Assembly (NCBI RefSeq): GCF_015355625.1
Contig: NZ_JACLAF010000007.1
Location: 124,001-188,000 of the forward strand
Direction of reading: 5' to 3'
DNA: 64,000 bases
Origin: Tamlana sp. I1
GTDB taxonomy: Bacteria > Bacteroidota > Bacteroidia > Flavobacteriales > Flavobacteriaceae
How positions within the stretch are numbered: the stretch's first letter is position 1; every line of letters begins with the position of its first letter. The position numbers and the translations under genes are program-made. Shown here one piece after another: positions 7,412-15,313 of the stretch. Below the pieces are notes generated by a model. The model was not told the origin of the DNA. It worked only from the letters and a program-made list of their open reading frames with translations, and searched no databases.

Positions 7412-8029
7412 ATGAAAAATGTATTTAAAATAATTTCAGCAGGATTACTAGTGCTTTTTATTAGTGCTTTTGCTGTAAAAACGGCACCCGTAAGTGGCTA
7501 TAAAATTGGCGATGTTGCTAAAGATTTTTCGCTTAAAAATATAGATGGCAAGATGGTTTCTATGGCCGATTATAAAGATGCTAAAGGTTTTATCATCACC
7601 TTTACATGTAACACTTGCCCTTATGCGGTGATGTATGAAGATCGAATTATAGAGTTAAACAAAAAATACGCCCCAAAAGGTTATCCTGTAATTGCCATTA
7701 TGCCAAATAATGTTGCGGTTAAACCTGGCGATGCTTTACCAGAAATGAAAAAAAGGGCCGAAGAAAAAGGATTTAATTTTCCGTATTTAATCGATGCCAA
7801 GCAAACGGTTTACCCTAAGTTTGGTGCGACAAAAACACCACATATGTTTGTGTTAGAAAAAACAAGCAAAGGCAATGTGGTAAAATATATTGGTGCGATT
7901 GACGATAATTATAAAGATGCATCGGCAGTTACAACAAAATACGTTGAAGATGCTGTAAATGCTTTGTTAAGCGGTAAAGCTGTACCAGAAACCGAAACGA
8001 AAGCCATTGGTTGTTCCATTAAGGTTTAG
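7412..8029 (+). CDS. Exported thioredoxin/peroxiredoxin-like protein (PRX_like1 type)
   Basis: The protein has 205 residues with an N-terminal signal segment (residues 1-22) and an AhpC/TSA-type redoxin domain. The motif C-N-T-C-P-Y (C66/C69) in FTCNTCPYAVMYEDR is characteristic of the peroxiredoxin-like group often annotated thioredoxin family protein, which has CNxCPY rather than a classic peroxiredoxin Cys. A second cysteine pair member may be C202 near the C-terminus (AIGCSIKV). It follows the TlpA-like lipoprotein by 12 bp and is followed by a terminator. A periplasmic thiol-redox role is inferred; the exact substrate is unknown. Confidence 0.85.
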   Translation: MKNVFKIISAGLLVLFISAFAVKTAPVSGYKIGDVAKDFSLKNIDGKMVSMADYKDAKGFIITFTCNTCPYAVMYEDRIIELNKKYAPKGYPVIAIMPNNVAVKPGDALPEMKKRAEEKGFNFPYLIDAKQTVYPKFGATKTPHMFVLEKTSKGNVVKYIGAIDDNYKDASAVTTKYVEDAVNALLSGKAVPETETKAIGCSIKV

Positions 8030-8046
8030 TTCATAGAAACTTAATT

Positions 8047-8080
8047 AAAATCCGGAGTCGTAATACTTCGGATTTTTTTT
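8047..8080 (+). terminator. Intrinsic terminator after the thioredoxin pair
   Basis: The stem AATCCGGAGT-cgtaat-ACTTCGGATT (one G.U pair) is followed by a run of eight T residues, 20 bp after the stop codon at 8029. It closes the two-gene thioredoxin unit before the rhodanese genes. Confidence 0.8.
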
Positions 8081-8154
8081 CGTCTATAATTTTAGAAGTC
8101 TTAATTTTGTGATAACAATATAGACTAGTATTAAACACATTATATAAAGAAAAC

Positions 8155-8469
8155 ATGGAAGATTTAACACAAGATGAATGGGCAGAGCAATTAGCAAACG
8201 ATACTAATGCCGTTGTATTGGATGTAAGAACCGATGCTGAGGTTGCCGAAGGTATCATCCCAAACGCCATTCATATTGATATCTATAAAGGGCAGGATTT
8301 TATTCATGATTTAGAAGAATTAGACAAAACCAAGAATTACTACGTGTATTGCCGTTCTGGAAAACGATCTGGTCAAGCCTGCCAAATTATGGAGCAAATA
8401 GGTTTTGAAAACGCTTACAATCTTGAAGGTGGTATTTTAGACTGGACAGGCGATATTGTGGACATGTAG
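8155..8469 (+). CDS. Rhodanese-like sulfurtransferase, cytoplasmic
   Basis: A single rhodanese domain fills the whole 104 residues, with no signal peptide. The active-site loop is Y-C-R-S-G-K-R (Cys66), matching the single-domain PspE/GlpE type, and LDVRTDAEVAEG provides the conserved CH2A region. It probably transfers sulfane sulfur from a persulfide to an acceptor that cannot be identified here. It is followed 9 bp later by a second rhodanese gene with a lipoprotein signal, giving a cytoplasmic/exported pair. A TAATTTTG sequence at 8102-8109 could be its -7 box. Confidence 0.88.
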   Translation: MEDLTQDEWAEQLANDTNAVVLDVRTDAEVAEGIIPNAIHIDIYKGQDFIHDLEELDKTKNYYVYCRSGKRSGQACQIMEQIGFENAYNLEGGILDWTGDIVDM

Positions 8470-8478
8470 TTCAATACT

Positions 8479-8880
8479 ATGAAAACTTATATTTTAACGT
8501 TTTGCGCTGCTTTGATGCTTACTTTTTTTAGTTGCAATCAATTGGCATCGCAAGACGGTTATAGTGATTTGGATGCTCAAGCATTTAATAAAGCTGTAGC
8601 TGAAGATAGCATGCTGCTTATTGATGTGCGTACGCCTAAAGAATTTGAAGCAGGTCATTTGAAAAACGCATTAAATATTGACTTCCTTGCGGATGATTTT
8701 GCTGAAAACATTAAAAAATTAAACTCCGAAAAACCTGTTTATATTTATTGCCGTTCTGGAAAACGCAGTAAAAAAAGTGTTGAAATTTTTCAAAAAGCAG
8801 GATTTACTCAAATTTATAATCTGGATTCTGGTTTTTTAGGCTGGAAATCTGAAAACTTACCGATAGTTTTTGAAGATTAA
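8479..8880 (+). CDS. Rhodanese-like lipoprotein
   Basis: This 133-residue single rhodanese domain follows a lipoprotein signal (TFFSC, lipidated Cys19). The active-site loop Y-C-R-S-G-K-R (Cys91) is identical to that of the preceding cytoplasmic rhodanese, and IDVRTPKEFEAGHLKNA is a canonical rhodanese segment. It is anchored in the periplasm or outer membrane. The two genes are 9 bp apart and likely arose by duplication with a gain of the export signal. The nearby exported thioredoxins suggest a shared thiol/sulfur redox role, which is inference. Confidence 0.87.
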   Translation: MKTYILTFCAALMLTFFSCNQLASQDGYSDLDAQAFNKAVAEDSMLLIDVRTPKEFEAGHLKNALNIDFLADDFAENIKKLNSEKPVYIYCRSGKRSKKSVEIFQKAGFTQIYNLDSGFLGWKSENLPIVFED

Positions 8881-8963
8881 CGATTTTTAGCTGTCTGTTT
8901 TAACTTTCAACTAGTATTTTAGTCATTCACCTTTTTTATTTTAACGTAAAGGTCTGTTTTTTA

Positions 8964-8971
8964 TACCTTTG
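8964..8971 (+). promoter_or_regulatory. Candidate -7 box TACCTTTG
   Basis: An exact TAnnTTTG match within TATACCTTTGG lies about 79 bp before the ATG of the small membrane protein at 9050. No clear -33 TTG was seen, and AT-rich spacers produce this motif by chance. Confidence 0.4.
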
Positions 8972-9049
8972 GAATATAACTGTAGGTTATTTGATCCCTT
9001 GAATAACGATGCAGATTGTTTTAATTAATTAACTAGAACTTTAAATAGC

Positions 9050-9319
9050 ATGGAAAACGGATTCGTAATTTTAGGAATTGTTGCATTATTATTCTTAAGT
9101 ATGTATGGATACTCTTATTTATCAGTCGCTCGTGAAATGGCGAAGATGAAAAAGGAAAAACAGATACAAAAAGATAGAGATGAATTGAGACGCGAAAGAC
9201 GGCTCAAGCATCAGGCAATTATAGATGAGAAAGTTAGAAAATTTAACGAAAGGAGAGAGGAAATTCAACGAGAATTAAAATTGTTGAAGGACATGAAAAA
9301 CAAACAAAAAGTTGGTTAG
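9050..9319 (+). CDS. Small membrane protein with basic coiled-coil tail
   Basis: The protein has 89 residues and no recognised family. One hydrophobic segment (about residues 4-24, FVILGIVALLFLSMYGYSYL) is followed by a highly charged, Lys/Arg/Glu-rich tail predicted to be one long helix or coiled coil. The topology suggests an inner-membrane anchor with a cytoplasmic helical tail. It has its own candidate promoter (8964-8971) and a strong terminator immediately after. It looks like a real conserved-type small gene: consistent codon use and clean boundaries. Its function is not inferable. Confidence 0.65.
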   Translation: MENGFVILGIVALLFLSMYGYSYLSVAREMAKMKKEKQIQKDRDELRRERRLKHQAIIDEKVRKFNERREEIQRELKLLKDMKNKQKVG

Positions 9320-9340
9320 TTTAAATAGTTTTTATCCTTT

Positions 9341-9377
9341 AAAAAGCCCATGTAGTCAAATTACATGGGCTTTTTTT
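9341..9377. terminator. Bidirectional terminator
   Basis: The stem AAAAAGCCCATGTA (9341-9354) pairs with TACATGGGCTTTTT (9362-9375) around a 7-base loop, with T-runs on both strands. It serves the plus gene ending at 9319 and the minus gene ending at 9376, whose stop codon overlaps the stem's T-run. Confidence 0.88.
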
Positions 9378-10323
9378 ATGGCATTATATAATTATTAGCT
9401 AAAAGCCAATTTTCGCAAGCTTTGGGCCAGTTGGTATGTGTGCCCTTTGTCCCTAAGCCAAAACCATGTCCGCCATCTTCATAAATATGTAGCTCGGCAG
9501 GAACGTTGTTTTCCTTTAAAGCTAAGTAATAATTGATGCTATTTTCAACAGGAACGGCACCATCATTAGAGGCATGAATTAAGAAAGTAGGCGCTGTGTT
9601 TGCATTAACATGATTTTCGTTTGAATATTTTTCAACTAATTCTTCCGAAGGCGATTCACCTAAAAGATTCTTTTTAGAACCTTGATGTGTTATCCCATCT
9701 TTCATGGAAATTACAGGATAAATTAAGATGGAGAAATCTGGTTGGGCGCTAGTTTTATCATGCTTATACACTTTATCAGCATAATGTGTAGAAAGCGTTG
9801 ATGCTAGATGACCGCCAGCCGAAAAACCTATAATTCCAATTTTATTGGGGTTTATGTGCCAATCTTTGGCGTGCCTTCTTACGGTTCTTAAGGCTTCTTG
9901 AGCATCCTGTAACGGACCAATACTTTTATCTTTCATAATCTCATCACTAGGTAATCTGTATTTAAGTACAAATGCAGAAATCCCTAAAGTATTAAGCCAT
10001 TTTGCAATTTTGTCGCCTTCTTTATCATGTGATAATACGGCGTAGCCGCCTCCAGGGCAAATCACTACAGCCGTATTATTTGTTTTGTTGTTATCGGCTA
10101 AAAAAACTTTTAATCTCGGGTTGGTTACTTTACGAATTCCTGTAGCTTCCCCTTCATCATTTAATCGAAATTCTTCTTGATAATGGTCACTTTTAATAGA
10201 ATTAGGCACTTCATCCCAAAGAGGAATCTCTTCATTTTGAGAAAATGTTTTTGTAGAGCTACCAAAAAGCAAAATCATAATCCATATTTTATATTTCAGT
10301 GATGAAGTTACTACGTTTTTCAT
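9376..10323 (-). CDS. Secreted alpha/beta-hydrolase esterase
   Basis: This 315-residue protein has an N-terminal signal sequence (cleavage near T-F-S-Q, residue 29) and an alpha/beta-hydrolase fold. The oxyanion motif is I-C-P-G-G-G-Y (about 88-94), the nucleophile elbow G-F-S-A-G-G (Ser168), and the acid/His motifs are ASNDGAVPVENS and D-G-G-H-G-F-G. This layout fits the BD-FAE/acetyl-xylan-esterase-like group that removes acyl groups from plant or algal polysaccharides. It lies 45 bp after a PL9 pectate lyase on the same strand, so pectin deacylation is a reasonable inference. Substrate specificity cannot be proven from sequence. Confidence 0.85.
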   Translation of the reverse strand: MKNVVTSSLKYKIWIMILLFGSSTKTFSQNEEIPLWDEVPNSIKSDHYQEEFRLNDEGEATGIRKVTNPRLKVFLADNNKTNNTAVVICPGGGYAVLSHDKEGDKIAKWLNTLGISAFVLKYRLPSDEIMKDKSIGPLQDAQEALRTVRRHAKDWHINPNKIGIIGFSAGGHLASTLSTHYADKVYKHDKTSAQPDFSILIYPVISMKDGITHQGSKKNLLGESPSEELVEKYSNENHVNANTAPTFLIHASNDGAVPVENSINYYLALKENNVPAELHIYEDGGHGFGLGTKGTHTNWPKACENWLLANNYIMP

Positions 10324-10368
10324 ATCAGTTACCTGTCAAATTAAAGTTATAGATAAGGAATTATCTCG

Positions 10369-11931
10369 TTATTTTATCGTAATTAACTTACTAGTTCTTA
10401 ATTGATCTTCACCTTTTAAAACAAGCAAATAATTTCCTGAAGCTAAATTATTTCGTTTTAAAGTTAAAGTATTATTACCAGCAGGGTAAGTTTTATCATT
10501 AAAATCAAAAACTTTAATACCCATTAAATTATAAACGGCAATATTAAGTTTTAAGGCTTGTTTTAAGTTGAAAATAATACGGGTTTCTTCAGAAAAAGGG
10601 TTCGGATAGTTAGCAATGCCTGCTTCAAAAACAAAATCATTAATACCTAAGGTTCCTGTTTCAAACGGACCAATATCTGGTGCTGTGCCATTAAAAGGCA
10701 GACCCACATCCATTCCAGCATCAATTAAATCACTGCCAGCAACAAGTTTCATAAATTCAACATCTGGTAAACTACCGTCTGCTTTTCTTTCGGCTAATAA
10801 TAAATTGATGTCTAAGCTTTCAAAGTCACTGTTATTTGTTGTTAAACCATTTTGCCAGCTGTTATTTTGTACAATTAATGTAGTAGCTCTGTAGCTATCG
10901 CTACCGCTTGTAGGCGCGTAACTAATGGTGTTTTTAATTTCCAATTTTTCAGCAATATTGGAGCTGCTAAAATTAATGTTTCTACCATTTTGGTAAGCAC
11001 CACAATTGTACATAGTAATACTACCTCTGTTGCTATTATGGTCGAAACCATCGTATATATTTCCTGCAGAAATACAGTTTTTGTAAATCGCATTATGTTT
11101 TAATAATTTAATGTTATTAACCGCATCGCTACCACCAGTTTTAAAACCGTTACCATCGCCTTGACCTGCGCTACCGTTTTTTAAGTAACCATTTTTAATT
11201 GCCCAACAATTTTCGTAGGTTGTTGTTATGTTATCGGTGCCTCTAAGATAACCATCCCAACCATCATCTAGATTTTGCCATGCACGACAGCCTACAAATT
11301 TGTTGCCTGTACCCGCATCTAGTTTACAAGCAAAACCATCGGCGTTTTCTAAACTCGCATCGGCGTTGTAAAATGAATCGCAATTAATAATGGTATTGTT
11401 ACTACCCCCAGAACCTATTTGTAAGCCTGTATCTTTACACTCGCTAAACGTACAAAATTCTATAGTGTTATTGTTTCCGCCAATAAACATACCGTTATCG
11501 CCAGCTCCAAAAATATCAATGCCTTTAAAATGCCAATAATTTCCACCTAAAGAAATGGCGCGATTGGATGAGCTTTCAGACATGCTAGAAAAATCGAAAA
11601 AAGGTCGAGTGGTATTGTCTGGATGTGGTAATACTGAAATAAGGTTTCCAGCTGTACCACTTCTAGAAATGCTTACTCTTGAAGTAAACACATAATTACC
11701 ATTTTTTATATAGATAATATCTCCGGCAGAAGCATTTGAAATCGCTGTATTAAACTCTGCAACGGTACTTACCGTAATATCGGCATACATTGTACTAATG
11801 TGTTTTTGCTGAGTTTGTTGTGTGTTCGTTTCGCTTTGATTTTTCTGTGATTTAGGCAATGCAAAACTTGCCATATGACACATTATAAAGCAAGTTAATA
11901 TCATGATGGTTTGTGTAATTTTTGAAGTCAT
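10369..11931 (-). CDS. PL9-type pectate lyase with type IX secretion C-terminal domain
   Basis: This 520-residue secreted protein has a signal peptide to about residue 24, a right-handed parallel beta-helix (about 50-420) rich in N-G/D-G turns, and a C-terminal Por sorting domain starting N-Y-P-N-P-F (about 445-520). The calcium site of family PL9 is visible: a D-G-F-A-C-K motif (Asp198) and D-D-G-W-D (Asp222, Asp223, Asp226), with the same 24-residue spacing known from Pel9A. Lys264 in N-G-F-K-T-G-G is the probable catalytic base. It should cleave polygalacturonate by beta-elimination at the cell surface. It forms a two-gene unit with the downstream esterase. Confidence 0.88.
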   Translation of the reverse strand: MTSKITQTIMILTCFIMCHMASFALPKSQKNQSETNTQQTQQKHISTMYADITVSTVAEFNTAISNASAGDIIYIKNGNYVFTSRVSISRSGTAGNLISVLPHPDNTTRPFFDFSSMSESSSNRAISLGGNYWHFKGIDIFGAGDNGMFIGGNNNTIEFCTFSECKDTGLQIGSGGSNNTIINCDSFYNADASLENADGFACKLDAGTGNKFVGCRAWQNLDDGWDGYLRGTDNITTTYENCWAIKNGYLKNGSAGQGDGNGFKTGGSDAVNNIKLLKHNAIYKNCISAGNIYDGFDHNSNRGSITMYNCGAYQNGRNINFSSSNIAEKLEIKNTISYAPTSGSDSYRATTLIVQNNSWQNGLTTNNSDFESLDINLLLAERKADGSLPDVEFMKLVAGSDLIDAGMDVGLPFNGTAPDIGPFETGTLGINDFVFEAGIANYPNPFSEETRIIFNLKQALKLNIAVYNLMGIKVFDFNDKTYPAGNNTLTLKRNNLASGNYLLVLKGEDQLRTSKLITIK

Positions 11932-11953
11932 TTGTTATTCTAGTTTAATTAAT

Positions 11954-11972
11954 GTAATCGATAACAAAGATA
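11954..11972 (-). promoter_or_regulatory. Candidate promoter/operator of the pectate lyase unit
   Basis: On the minus strand a TATCTTTG box (11965-11972, TAnnTTTG consensus) is followed at once by GTTATCGATTAC (11954-11965), a near-palindrome with a central CG like LacI-family operators, ending 22 bp before the ATG. The predicted start site falls inside the palindrome, so a repressor would block initiation. No regulator gene is adjacent. This is inference. Confidence 0.4.
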
Positions 11973-12203
11973 TAAGATTTAATGTTTCAAACCATTTAAA
12001 TTTTGTTTCTGATGCAAAAAAACAACAAAAAAGGGAGTGAACTAAGGGGTGAATTTTATAAATAGAGGAGTGTTTACCTTGTGTAAAAGGTTATTTATAG
12101 TTTAAAGAATAATTACTAAGATTGGTTGAATAATGAAGTAGACTGATGAAAATATTTTAAAGAAGAATGATTTTCATCTGAGAAGTTATGCTAAACCTTC
12201 TTT

Positions 12204-12563
12204 TTAATTTAGAAATTCATTTTGGGTGTTTGTTCTAAAACATTGTTCTGTGCCAAGAAATTCTGGGTCGCCTTGTTCTTCAGACCAAAATCCTTCTAAT
12301 ACATTTTTAGAAAGACATTTGTAAACCACAACGCCTTTAAAAATAGCGTCGTTTTCTCCTAAGTAATGAAAATTTATAACTAAAATGTTGTCTTTGAAAA
12401 ATCCGTTACCTAATTGAATTTGATTATTATTGATAATCCACTTGGCTTTAATCCGCTCGTTTTGGTCTAATGTTAAATGCAAAGTGCCTTTATAGGTGTT
12501 TTGATCTTCATTTTGATTGCTTCCAATTATCGAATATTCCCCAACTAAATCTTGAATGGTCAT
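12204..12563 (-). CDS. Small beta-rich hypothetical protein
   Basis: The protein has 119 residues, no signal peptide and no recognised family. It begins MTIQDLVGEYSIIGSN and has regularly alternating short hydrophobic segments with turns (G-N-G, G-E-N-D, E-E-Q-G), which suggests an all-beta barrel or lipocalin-like fold. EGFWSEE near the C-terminus resembles a closing strand. Clean start and stop and typical codon use support a real gene. It is isolated: the pectate lyase gene is about 270 bp away and the plus-strand gene at 12714 is divergent. I cannot assign a function. Confidence 0.55.
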   Translation of the reverse strand: MTIQDLVGEYSIIGSNQNEDQNTYKGTLHLTLDQNERIKAKWIINNNQIQLGNGFFKDNILVINFHYLGENDAIFKGVVVYKCLSKNVLEGFWSEEQGDPEFLGTEQCFRTNTQNEFLN

Positions 12564-12713
12564 GTTTGTGTTGTAAATTTTTCCTTAAAAAAGGAAGTTA
12601 ATCGTAATTATAGAGAATTTAAACCATTATCTTTTAAAAAATTTCAATAGAAGATTAAAAAAATTAATTTTGATATGAATATCCATTTTGAAAACAACTA
12701 AACCCCAATTACT

Positions 12714-14414
12714 TTGATTAAATATTTTTGCTTTTTTTTATTTTCATTACATCTGTTTTCTCAAGATGCTAACATCCCTACACAGTTTTTTCAAGACGGA
12801 AATTTTTATAGAAATCTAAATGAAAATTTAAATGAATTGTCTAATCCTATTGGTCCGTTTCTAGAAGGCGAGGCCTGTGTTGTTATACAGTTTTTAGGTA
12901 GAGATAATTATAAAATCAAGTACAAGGGCAAGGTTGGTATTGTAAAAGTGGACGATTTAGAAGTTACCGAAGCGATGACCGATTTGTATTATGCTTATCA
13001 GAAAAAGGAGCGTGAGGAATTGATTGAAGCTGAGGCCAAGCGAAAAGAAAACATATATCAAATTGTACATAAGGAAGAAATAGAAAAACGCAAGCAGGAT
13101 TCCATAGCGCAAAGTATAGCTACGCAGAAGGCTTTAGAGGAAAAACGTATTATGGAAGCTCAGGCTGCAAAGCTTGCCAATGAAAGGGCTTTGGCGGCAC
13201 AACGCAAGCATGATTCTATTGCTGAACAAAAAGCACTTGAAGCCAAACGTATAAAGAAGGCCAATGCACAGCGTCTTATCGAAGCCCAAGCTTTAGAGGA
13301 AAAACGTATACAAGATTCTATAGCTATACGAATTGCTAATGAAAAAGCAATACAAGTACAACAGAAAAAGCAGGATTCCATTGCACAGCATTTAGCACTT
13401 CAAAAAGAACTTGAAGCTAAACGTATTAAGGAAGCTAATGAAAAATATGCCGAAAATCAGCGCGCGTTAGAAGCAAAGCGTATTCAGGATTCTATAGACT
13501 TGCGCATTGCTAATGAAAAAGCCCTAAAACAAAAGCGTATTAATGATTCTATCTCAGCTATTGTCGCTGCAAAAAGAACTTTTGAAGCGAAACAGAAAAT
13601 TAAAGAAGAGAATGCTCAATATATAGCCAAACAAAAACAAATCGAAGCACAACGCATTAAGGATTCTATAGCTTTACATGATGCCAATAAGCGTGCTTTG
13701 GAGCAAAAACGTATGGCCGATTCTTTAGCGCGAATCCCTAAAAGTTCGGTTTCACAAAATAAGAAGCCTGTTATTGCTACAACTACGAGTCTTGAAACTC
13801 AAAAAGCTTTGTATGAAAAGCGTATTAAAGATTCCATTATACGTAGTATGGCCGCTCAAAAAGCTTTGTATGAAAAACGTATAAAAGATTCAATTATTCG
13901 TAGTCTTTCAGGACAAAAAATACCTCAAATTGCAAATTCAGAAATAGCACATAAGGCTTCAGCTAAAGAGAAATTAAGATTAGAGCGTATAAAATTTAAA
14001 GATTCTTGTCGCTATGTAATGAATGATTTCGACCCATTTTACAATGTGAGAACAGTACGAACAGAGGCTTATCCGCTTAGCGATAATTTAACTGTTGAAT
14101 TATACCGTCAAGGTCTCAAAATAAACGTGTTTTTTAATTCGAAAGAAGATTTGGGCTGTGTTAGTTATTTTTCACATAACCGTTCGTCGGTTACTGTGAC
14201 TTTGGAAAATGGCAAGTATATTTCATTTTATCATTCCTGGGATATGGAATGTGGCCAGTTTTCATTTAAAGGCAACTTGTCTAAATCGCAAATGGCATTA
14301 CTAAAGGAATCGCCTGTTAAATCCGTAAAGTTAAAAGGTACAAAAGGCACTGCTGAAATTACAGATATTGATTATGATGCTTTTTTTATGCATAAACTTC
14401 ACTGTTTAGATTAA
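12714..14414 (+). CDS. Exported protein with 19-residue helical repeats
   Basis: No in-frame ATG precedes the signal sequence, so the start is taken as TTG at 12714: IKYFCFFLFSLHLFS is a good signal peptide ending at S-Q-D. After an SH3-like N-terminal region (about 30-95), residues about 100-430 form a charged helical rod. Its repeats follow K-R-I-x-D-S-I-A-x-x-x-A-x-x-K-A-L-E-x (19 residues), with two copies near the end almost identical (ALYEKRIKDSII). A globular C-terminus (about 430-566) contains one Cys pair candidate (C-G / C-L-D). It is probably periplasmic or cell-envelope structural. The family is not recognised. Confidence 0.7.
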   Translation: MIKYFCFFLFSLHLFSQDANIPTQFFQDGNFYRNLNENLNELSNPIGPFLEGEACVVIQFLGRDNYKIKYKGKVGIVKVDDLEVTEAMTDLYYAYQKKEREELIEAEAKRKENIYQIVHKEEIEKRKQDSIAQSIATQKALEEKRIMEAQAAKLANERALAAQRKHDSIAEQKALEAKRIKKANAQRLIEAQALEEKRIQDSIAIRIANEKAIQVQQKKQDSIAQHLALQKELEAKRIKEANEKYAENQRALEAKRIQDSIDLRIANEKALKQKRINDSISAIVAAKRTFEAKQKIKEENAQYIAKQKQIEAQRIKDSIALHDANKRALEQKRMADSLARIPKSSVSQNKKPVIATTTSLETQKALYEKRIKDSIIRSMAAQKALYEKRIKDSIIRSLSGQKIPQIANSEIAHKASAKEKLRLERIKFKDSCRYVMNDFDPFYNVRTVRTEAYPLSDNLTVELYRQGLKINVFFNSKEDLGCVSYFSHNRSSVTVTLENGKYISFYHSWDMECGQFSFKGNLSKSQMALLKESPVKSVKLKGTKGTAEITDIDYDAFFMHKLHCLD

Positions 14415-14430
14415 CCTACATAAACTAGAT

Positions 14431-14579
14431 TATAAAAAAAGCCTGTCTAAAAAGTCAGTTAAATTTGATTTGTCAGGTTGAGATTGTCAAAACCGATATT
14501 GATTAGCAATCAGTTAAAAATATTTTGACAAGCTGAATATGACATCAATTACATTTTTTAAGACAGGCTTTTTTTTATA
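14431..14579. repeat. 149-bp dispersed repeat with terminator-like arms
   Basis: Arms TATAAAAAAAGCCTGTCT (14431-14448) and AGACAGGC plus T-run (14561-14579) pair almost perfectly and carry T-runs, so they can terminate both convergent neighbours. The interior (about 14459-14499) shares a core with the element at 29148-29286 (ATTTGATTTGT, then GTTGAG, TTGT, AAACCG). Confidence 0.75.
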
Positions 14580-14652
14580 AATATCTGCAATACCTTGTAA
14601 CTCAGGAATAAAAATGCGGTCCTTGTTTTGTCGATTTTCTACCCTAAAAGTT

Positions 14653-15069
14653 TTAGTTAATCACAGGGACTTCAATGGTAAAAAAGGTGTCTTGTCCGCT
14701 AGAATCTTCACCTTGATAAAATTCAAAAATATAAGTTTCTCGCTGTAAAGCCTGTACGGGGATAGAAAATGTAACTTCTCGAACGTCTTCGGTGCAAGAT
14801 ATGCCATCATCTACATGTGCAATGGGATAAATAAATCGGGAAGTTCCTTCATAGAAATAATCGTATTGATTATAGTAAAAGTAACAGCTGTTAGGTAATT
14901 CAATAGTAACTTCAATGCGGTAGGTGTTTCCATACTCAAATTCAGAAGGCACGTTCGCATCAATCGCGCCGATATATTCTAAATGGTATTCGTGGTAGTA
15001 AGCATCGTCATCATTACTACAGCTAAAAGTTAAAAAAGCAACTAGGATAAGAGGGATAAAATGTCTCAT
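14653..15069 (-). CDS. Surface-type lipoprotein, function unknown
   Basis: The protein has 138 residues. The signal M-R-H-F-I-P-L-I-L-V-A-F-L-T-F-S ends at a lipobox Cys17 followed by S-N-D-D-D, matching the Cys-Ser-acidic lipoprotein export signal that sends Bacteroidetes lipoproteins to the outer face of the outer membrane. The rest is Tyr/Phe-rich and likely all beta (about 100 residues), possibly an immunoglobulin-like fold. Two further cysteines (in N-S-C-Y-F and I-S-C-T-E) could form a disulphide. It is a single gene with no partner, ending next to the stem repeat at 14431-14579. I do not recognise the family. Confidence 0.65.
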   Translation of the reverse strand: MRHFIPLILVAFLTFSCSNDDDAYYHEYHLEYIGAIDANVPSEFEYGNTYRIEVTIELPNSCYFYYNQYDYFYEGTSRFIYPIAHVDDGISCTEDVREVTFSIPVQALQRETYIFEFYQGEDSSGQDTFFTIEVPVIN

Positions 15070-15313
15070 GATAAATTAAAATTTAAAAAGATTAGACAAA
15101 TGTTTTATGGTGAACTGATATAAATTTACATTTTTTTTAAATATTTATGAAGTTATTCATTGTTAAATGGTTGTTGTTTAGTGTGTTGTTAGGTTTCTGA
15201 TTATTTTCTGTAAGCTGTTTTACAGTTCTATTATTCGTTAATAACTCCTAAAAAGAACTTTTTTAAAAACTATTTTAATGTTCTATTTTGCAGGTCTGTT
15301 TTAAAAGAGATTC

